Assembly: GCA_038211505.1 (NCBI GenBank)
Contig: JBBQVO010000129.1
Span: forward strand, 1 to 9,613
Source: JBBQVO01 sp038211505
GTDB taxonomy: Bacteria > Chloroflexota > Dehalococcoidia > DSTF01 > JACRBR01
Reading direction: 5' to 3'
Length of the DNA: 9,613 nucleotides
A program made the translations under genes and the position numbers. Under the pieces are notes generated by a model, which searched no databases, had not been told where the DNA came from, and saw nothing but the letters and a program-made list of their open reading frames with translations. This document shows, one piece after another, positions 5,811 through 9,613 of the stretch (its first letter is position 1; each line of letters opens with the position of its first letter).

Positions 5811-5845
5811 GCAGCCGCGGGAGGTTCGCGCGGAACCTCGGCTGC
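5811..5845 (-). other. Stem-loop directly after the trpA stop codon
   Basis: GCAGCC (5811-5816) pairs with GGCTGC (5840-5845), and GAGGTTC (5821-5827) with GAACCTC (5833-5839), around loop GCGCG and a 4-base bulge: 13 pairs. It starts at the last base of the trpA stop. A second weaker stem, CCGCGG 5795-5800 with CCGCGG 5815-5820, overlaps its arm, so both cannot form together. There is no T run on the - strand after it. Confidence 0.5.
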
Positions 5846-6642
5846 TACGTGCTTGGCTCCGAGCGGCCGGTGAGCACCTCAACATACGTCTGAACTTTCT
5901 TCGCAGCCTCATCGTGAAGCGATGCTTCTACCAAATCGATGATCGCCGAAGCAACGATCGCCGCGTCCGCGAGGCCGCGCAGCGCCTCCACATGCGCACG
6001 CTTCGAGATGCCGAACCCGACGGCCAGCGGCAGGTCCGTCTTCGTACGCAGCCGCCGCAAGAAATCCGGCAGCTCCGACGAAATCTGCGCTCTCGCCCCG
6101 GTCACACCCACCACGCCGACGCAGTAGATGAAGCCCGACGCCCTCGACACGACCTCCGCGATCCGCCCGTCGTCCGAAGTCGGCGCCAGCAGGTAGATCA
6201 GATCGAGACCGTGTTTCGCGCCGATCGCGCGGATGGCGTCCGACTCTTCCGGCGGCAGATCGACGATGATCAGCCCGTCCGCTCCCGCGGCCGCAGCGTC
6301 CGCGATGAACGCCTCCTCGCCGCAGGCGAGAAACGAATTCAAGTATCCCATAAGGATGAGAGGAACGCCAACGCCGCCTTCGCGCAGCTTCCGCACCAAG
6401 TCGATCGCATGGTGCGGCGTCGTGCCGTTTTGCAGCGACGCATACGACGCCCGCTGGATCGTCGGCCCGTCCGCCAGCGGATCGCTGAACGGGATCCCGA
6501 GCTCGATCCCGGACGCGCCGCCATCGACCATCGCCCGCACGAGCGCGACGCTCGTGTCGAAATCGGGATAGCCGACGGTCATGAACGGCATCAGTACGAC
6601 ACGCCCGTGCGCTTCGGCGAACGTCGCCGCCAGCCGGCTCAA
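5845..6642 (-). CDS. trpA: Tryptophan synthase alpha subunit
   Basis: Cleaves indole-3-glycerol phosphate to indole and glyceraldehyde 3-phosphate; indole then normally passes through a tunnel to TrpB. 265 residues from TTG at 6642. Both catalytic acids are present: Glu47 in GIELGIPFSDPLADGPTIQ (Glu49 of Salmonella TrpA) and Asp58 (Asp60). Other family blocks follow: LILMGYLNSF, GLIIVDLPPEES, LLAPTSDDGRI, GVVGVTGAR (substrate-closing loop 6) and PLAVGFGISK. The start: the frame is open far upstream inside the protease gene, but homology to the family begins at SRLAATFAEAHGRVVLMPF, and TTG at 6642 places Met directly before it. That TTG overlaps the protease stop codon as TTGA, and no Shine-Dalgarno is seen, so translation is probably coupled. 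trpB is not next to it; a separate trpB would be expected elsewhere. Confidence 0.95.
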   Translation of the reverse strand: MSRLAATFAEAHGRVVLMPFMTVGYPDFDTSVALVRAMVDGGASGIELGIPFSDPLADGPTIQRASYASLQNGTTPHHAIDLVRKLREGGVGVPLILMGYLNSFLACGEEAFIADAAAAGADGLIIVDLPPEESDAIRAIGAKHGLDLIYLLAPTSDDGRIAEVVSRASGFIYCVGVVGVTGARAQISSELPDFLRRLRTKTDLPLAVGFGISKRAHVEALRGLADAAIVASAIIDLVEASLHDEAAKKVQTYVEVLTGRSEPST

Positions 6643-7442
6643 AACGGCAACCAGAGGTGCGCGATGGAGATCGACGTCGACGACGTGTTGCACGATCCGC
6701 CGGCGATGAAGGCGATCGAGAGGCTGTTGAAGGCGACGTGCGCCATCATCGTCGAGAAGATGTTCTTGCTGCGATAGTAGGTGTAGGCGAAGACGATGCC
6801 GACGATGGCGATCGGCACGAACGACTTGTACAGCAGGTGCGCCGACGCGAAGAGCAGGCCGCTGATCACCACGCCGGCCGCCAGCCCCCATCCGCGCGCC
6901 AGCCCTGGAAACAGAAACCCGCGAAAGAACAGCTCCTCGCACACCGGCGCGAAGGCGATCACCGTCAGGCTCGCCAGCGCCAGCAGCGCGCGGTTATCGC
7001 GCACGCCCCTCGGGATCTGCTCTGCGCAGTCCGTTTGCAGCCAGCCGATGTCGAAGTAGGTGACAATCACGCCGTAGATCGTCGAGCCGATCAGCGCGCC
7101 GATGAACGCCGCCAGCGCCCACAACAGCGTCCGACCCGTGATCGGCCGGATACCGAGGCGTCCGAGCCCGCCCCCGTAGCGACGATACGTGAAGTTTGCC
7201 GCGACGATCGCGATCCCGACTTCAACCGCCCCGCCAATGACGAACGCCGCTGTGTACAGCTGTCCCGACTCAGCGCCGTAGACAAACGCCAGCGGCAACA
7301 CGAGGAACTGCCCGCCGAAGAAGATCGCGAGGAACCACAACGCGCCAAACAGCACCTCCCGCAGCGTCCAATCGACGCCGCCGCCGCCCAGATCCCCAAG
7401 ATCATGCGGCGGCCGTTCGGGCACATAACCTGTGATCTCCAT
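6639..7442 (-). CDS. CPBP-family (Abi/RCE1-like) intramembrane metalloprotease
   Basis: 267 residues from ATG at 7442 (a TTG three bases earlier could also serve). Hydrophobic helices at about 31-55, 62-82, 105-129, 151-167, 186-202, 208-223 and 228-247. The three signature motifs are intact: PVCEELFFRG with Glu169, Glu170 and Arg174; FASAH with His202; and HVAFN with His235 and Asn239. These are the catalytic residues of the CPBP (RCE1-like) family, so it should be an active membrane protease. Bacterial relatives have been tied to bacteriocin immunity, maturation or signalling; the target here is unknown. The gene opens the - strand unit and its stop overlaps the start of trpA, an odd partner for a tryptophan gene. 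It is divergent from the surface-protein gene 115 bases away. No clear ribosome site precedes the start, so a leaderless or short-leader transcript is possible. Confidence 0.9.
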   Translation of the reverse strand: MEITGYVPERPPHDLGDLGGGGVDWTLREVLFGALWFLAIFFGGQFLVLPLAFVYGAESGQLYTAAFVIGGAVEVGIAIVAANFTYRRYGGGLGRLGIRPITGRTLLWALAAFIGALIGSTIYGVIVTYFDIGWLQTDCAEQIPRGVRDNRALLALASLTVIAFAPVCEELFFRGFLFPGLARGWGLAAGVVISGLLFASAHLLYKSFVPIAIVGIVFAYTYYRSKNIFSTMMAHVAFNSLSIAFIAGGSCNTSSTSISIAHLWLPF

Positions 7443-7497
7443 CAAGATTCAGTATGGCCGAAGGGCGATGAGTGCGCGACCGCCGCAACCCTTGTCG

Positions 7498-7526
7498 TTG
7501 TGGGGCGTCGCGCCAGCACGTACGAT
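7498..7526 (+). promoter_or_regulatory. Candidate sigma-70-type promoter for the surface-protein gene
   Basis: TTGTGG (7498-7503) and TACGAT (7521-7526) are separated by 17 bases, the standard spacing, in the divergent gap. Transcription would begin near 7533, leaving a leader of about 25 bases before the ATG at 7558. The match to consensus is partial (3 of 6 and 4 of 6), so this is tentative. Confidence 0.3.
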
Positions 7527-7557
7527 GGGTGGCCGCCACTCCCGAAAGTGCAGCCAC

Positions 7558-8229
7558 ATGATCCGCCCTGTTTCGGTTCTTCTCGTCGCCCTCGTCGTGG
7601 CGTGCCTGCTGGCAGCGGCGCCGAGGCGATCAGCCGGCGTACACGCCGATACGACGGACGTCGTCGTGATCGGCTGCGAGTTCATCGCCGGGGCCGTGGA
7701 CGGCGACGTGACAAACCCGATCAGCGACGCCGACGTGCAGGCAGCGTGCGGCGGGCGCCCGTCAGCGAGCGCCGCGCCGGCAGCCTTGCCACCGACGGCG
7801 GCGTTCGGGCTGCCGAGCGTGCAACATCTCGCGCAGGCAATCGGCGACCAGGACGGCAATCTCGAGGCGTCTGATTTTCGTGGCGCGTTCGATGAAGGCT
7901 GGGATGACAACCAGATTAACACCGACTGCAGCACGCAAGTCCTGTTTACGGCGGCAGCTCTTCAGGACGTCGGCGGTAACTCCGTTTCCGATCTGCTCAG
8001 CGGCCTCGGATGCAGCCTCACCGTCTTCGTCTTTGTAAACGGCGAGGCACCTGTGTCGCTCGACGTGCCAGCTGGCATCAGTTCGGTTGAAGGCTATGCG
8101 TCGAATCCCAGCGGCTCCGGCGACTATCTGTGCATGAGCGATGTCGGCATAGATCCAGATGGGGCGGGCCCGCTGCCGGTGCCGCCGCCGATCCTGCAAG
8201 ACAATGATTGCGCCGCTCGTTCCCGCTGA
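7558..8229 (+). CDS. Secreted surface protein, N-terminal part, ended early by a frameshift
   Basis: 223 residues from ATG at 7558. Residues 1-30 are a signal peptide (MIRPVSVLLVALVVACLLAA, then GVHA-D as the likely cleavage site). An ATG at 7525 in the same frame is possible but would sit on the candidate promoter. The mature part is acidic and low in basic residues; DQDGNLEASDF resembles an EF-hand/dockerin-like calcium loop, and several Cys are spaced along it, as is usual for exported proteins of this type. The frame ends ...DNDCAARSR-stop at 8227-8229, but a similar-style protein continues without gap in the frame one base back (8208 onward). The two pieces are almost certainly one gene, so this product is either truncated or the result of a sequence error. 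No specific function is recognised. Confidence 0.72.
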   Translation: MIRPVSVLLVALVVACLLAAAPRRSAGVHADTTDVVVIGCEFIAGAVDGDVTNPISDADVQAACGGRPSASAAPAALPPTAAFGLPSVQHLAQAIGDQDGNLEASDFRGAFDEGWDDNQINTDCSTQVLFTAAALQDVGGNSVSDLLSGLGCSLTVFVFVNGEAPVSLDVPAGISSVEGYASNPSGSGDYLCMSDVGIDPDGAGPLPVPPPILQDNDCAARSR

Positions 8230-9613
8230 ACCAGGGGGTGGCGGGGAACGGCGACGGCGTCTTTATATTCCATCTCGTCGACAGCACCGCGACGGCCGGC
8301 TCGGTGAAGACCGTCAACGTCACGCAGCAGGCGGTCGCGCAGAGTTTCGACGTCAACATCGTGGGACCGCCCGTCGACGTGAAGCTCAGTCGGGCGGAAT
8401 CCCTGATCGAAACGAACAAGACCTCGCCAAACGTCAATGCATGCGTTCAAGCCGGGCTCGGCGTGCCGAACGATTCGAGCACCATAGGCGCTCCAACATC
8501 GACCCTCGCCTTCGCCCAGGTGTTCGACGTGACCAATACGGTTCTTACGCGCGTGCCCGTGGTCTTCGACACGACGCCGCCGACCGATCAGAACACGATC
8601 GTTGCTTTTGGCGCGCTGCCCTCATACGTGAGCGTGGCAGCGGGCGGCCCGGCGTTCGTGGTAGATGAGCCTGCGGGTGGGGTTCCGGCGGCGGCGTTTG
8701 TGGCGCTCTGCGGCGGGACGCAGACGGGCACGACGACGATCCGATCCAGCATCCCAATCCTCGCTTGCGCCGCCGGCGCCTGCAGCGCAAGCACGACAGA
8801 CGTCGCAACGCAGACGCTTACGGTCGGTGGCGTGCCCGCGTCGCTACTCGTATCGGCATCGCCTTCCACGGTCGTTTGCGATGGCGCGCACAGTTCGACC
8901 CTTACCGCCACCATCAGCGACGGTAACGGAAATCCGGTCGCGGACGGCGTGCCCGTGAACTTCAGTGTCGTCGCGCTCGGCAGCGCCAACCCGATCAACA
9001 CCGTCACCACCGGCGGTCTCGCGACATCCGACGTCACGCCGAACGCCAACAGCGGCAGCGGCATCACAGTCACCGTCTCGGCGGGCGATAGCAGTATCGC
9101 CGCGCCGGTGCAGACCTCGATCCGCATCGACTGCCCTTCGGCGGACAGTGATGGCGACGGCGTCGACGACCTCACCGACAACTGCCGCTTTACCTTCAAC
9201 CCGACGCAGCTCAACACCGACTCTGCGCCGCTGCTGACGCCAGGTGGCGCGACGGACGTCACGATCGCCGACGGTGACGCGTACGGCGATGCTTGCGACA
9301 GCGACGACGACAACGACGGCATCGCTGATTCGTCGGAGGCCGTCGGATGCAACGGCAGCGGGCCGCTCGACCCGCTGAAGTCCGACACCGTCGGCGATCG
9401 CGTGCTCGACGGCGCGGAGTGCGCGCTCGGCTCGAACCCGGCGAACGCCGCCTCGAAGCCCGCGGTGCCGTCCGCAGCCGATGATCCGGATCACGACGGC
9501 CTCTCGACCGCGTTCGAGATCTCGATCGGCTCCAACCCCAACAATCAGGACAGCGACGGCGATCACATCCCGGACGGCGTCGAAGTAAAGGGCTATAACA
9601 CCTCACCGACGCT
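8208..9613 (+). CDS. Secreted surface protein, C-terminal part (same gene after the frameshift; 3' end outside the window)
   Basis: Open from 8208 to the right edge, about 468 codons, with no start codon or ribosome site of its own; it continues the gene begun at 7558. If one C is restored in the CCC run at 8222-8224 the product reads smoothly RSPLNQGVAGNGDGVFIF. In order it holds: a beta-rich segment (about 8240-8800); an Ig-like domain resembling Big_1 of invasin/intimin (about 8820-9120: STLTATISDGNGNPVADGVPVNFSV and following Thr/Gly-rich turn); and Asp-rich repeats like thrombospondin type 3 (9144 to the edge). Such proteins are exported adhesins or cell-surface stalks held rigid by calcium. 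A sorting signal, if any, would be downstream. The domain calls are by pattern; the ligand is unknown. Confidence 0.75.
   Translation, partial: MRRSFPLNQGVAGNGDGVFIFHLVDSTATAGSVKTVNVTQQAVAQSFDVNIVGPPVDVKLSRAESLIETNKTSPNVNACVQAGLGVPNDSSTIGAPTSTLAFAQVFDVTNTVLTRVPVVFDTTPPTDQNTIVAFGALPSYVSVAAGGPAFVVDEPAGGVPAAAFVALCGGTQTGTTTIRSSIPILACAAGACSASTTDVATQTLTVGGVPASLLVSASPSTVVCDGAHSSTLTATISDGNGNPVADGVPVNFSVVALGSANPINTVTTGGLATSDVTPNANSGSGITVTVSAGDSSIAAPVQTSIRIDCPSADSDGDGVDDLTDNCRFTFNPTQLNTDSAPLLTPGGATDVTIADGDAYGDACDSDDDNDGIADSSEAVGCNGSGPLDPLKSDTVGDRVLDGAECALGSNPANAASKPAVPSAADDPDHDGLSTAFEISIGSNPNNQDSDGDHIPDGVEVKGYNTSPT
9144..9613 (+). repeat. Thrombospondin type 3-like calcium-binding repeats in the surface protein
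   Basis: Asp-rich loops recur: DSDGDGVDDLTDNC (from 9144), DACDSDDDNDGIADSSE (from about 9291), SDTVGDRVLDGAEC (from about 9387), DDPDHDGLSTAFE (from about 9480) and NQDSDGDHIPDGVEV (from about 9546). The third copy has lost several ligand Asp residues (VGDR instead of DGDG), so it may bind calcium poorly. The array is cut by the window edge. Confidence 0.75.

Noticed and set aside
5790..5815. T-box riboswitch core (GTGGTAC-T-CCGCGG on the - strand)
   Set aside because: Resembles the T-box consensus but has an inserted base; there is no Stem I with a specifier codon, no following terminator, and too little room after trpA.
6643..6942. N-terminal extension of TrpA within the protease gene
   Set aside because: The frame is open but the sequence is Arg-rich with no family likeness, and it is antisense-free coding DNA for the protease in another frame; TrpA homology starts at the TTG.
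8208..8229. Programmed -1 ribosomal frameshift in the surface-protein gene
   Set aside because: No standard slippery heptamer in the right frame within the overlap, and no obvious downstream stimulatory structure; a one-base loss is simpler.

Overview
The window is GC-rich (by eye well above 60 %) and reads as ordinary bacterial chromosome. Protein style (Ala/Thr/Pro-linked lipoprotein, secreted beta-propeller, calcium-repeat surface protein, compact aromatic genes) and the many short intergenic repeats suggest an uncultured Chloroflexota-like lineage, but this is an inference without a phylogenetic marker. No rRNA, tRNA, CRISPR array, phage or transposase gene was seen.

Left part, + strand (1-3766): the 3' end of an AlkA-family DNA glycosylase gene cut by the window edge; a secreted beta-propeller protein of the lactonase-like family; a lipoprotein of unrecognised family; and a six-helix membrane protein with histidine clusters. 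Each of the last three has its own Shine-Dalgarno and a gap of about 180-250 bases before it, so they look like single transcription units. Strong GC hairpins follow the propeller and lipoprotein genes, and a classical rho-independent terminator (3839-3873) lies after the membrane protein, between convergent genes.

Middle part, - strand (3925-7442), read right to left: a CPBP-family intramembrane protease, trpA (tryptophan synthase alpha), aroH (AroH-class chorismate mutase) and aroF (DAHP synthase). AroF makes the first committed intermediate of the shikimate pathway, AroH sends chorismate toward prephenate (Phe/Tyr), and TrpA catalyses part of the last step to tryptophan. The protease stop codon and the probable TTG start of trpA overlap as TTGA, which suggests translational coupling; trpB is not adjacent. 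The aroH-aroF gap (335 bases) holds no gene but is dense in repeats: GTAG-headed palindromes resembling REP elements, a 7-base tandem repeat and a 9-base repeat.

Right part, + strand (7558 to the edge): a large secreted surface protein, divergent from the protease gene, with an Ig-like (Big_1-type) domain and thrombospondin-type-3-like Asp-rich calcium repeats. Its reading frame is broken once, near 8208-8229, by what looks like one missing base; the coding sequence then stays open to the end of the window.

The most distinctive signals are the REP-like palindrome cluster, the protease-trpA coupling, and the broken surface-protein gene. I see no clear evidence of a wholly new system.
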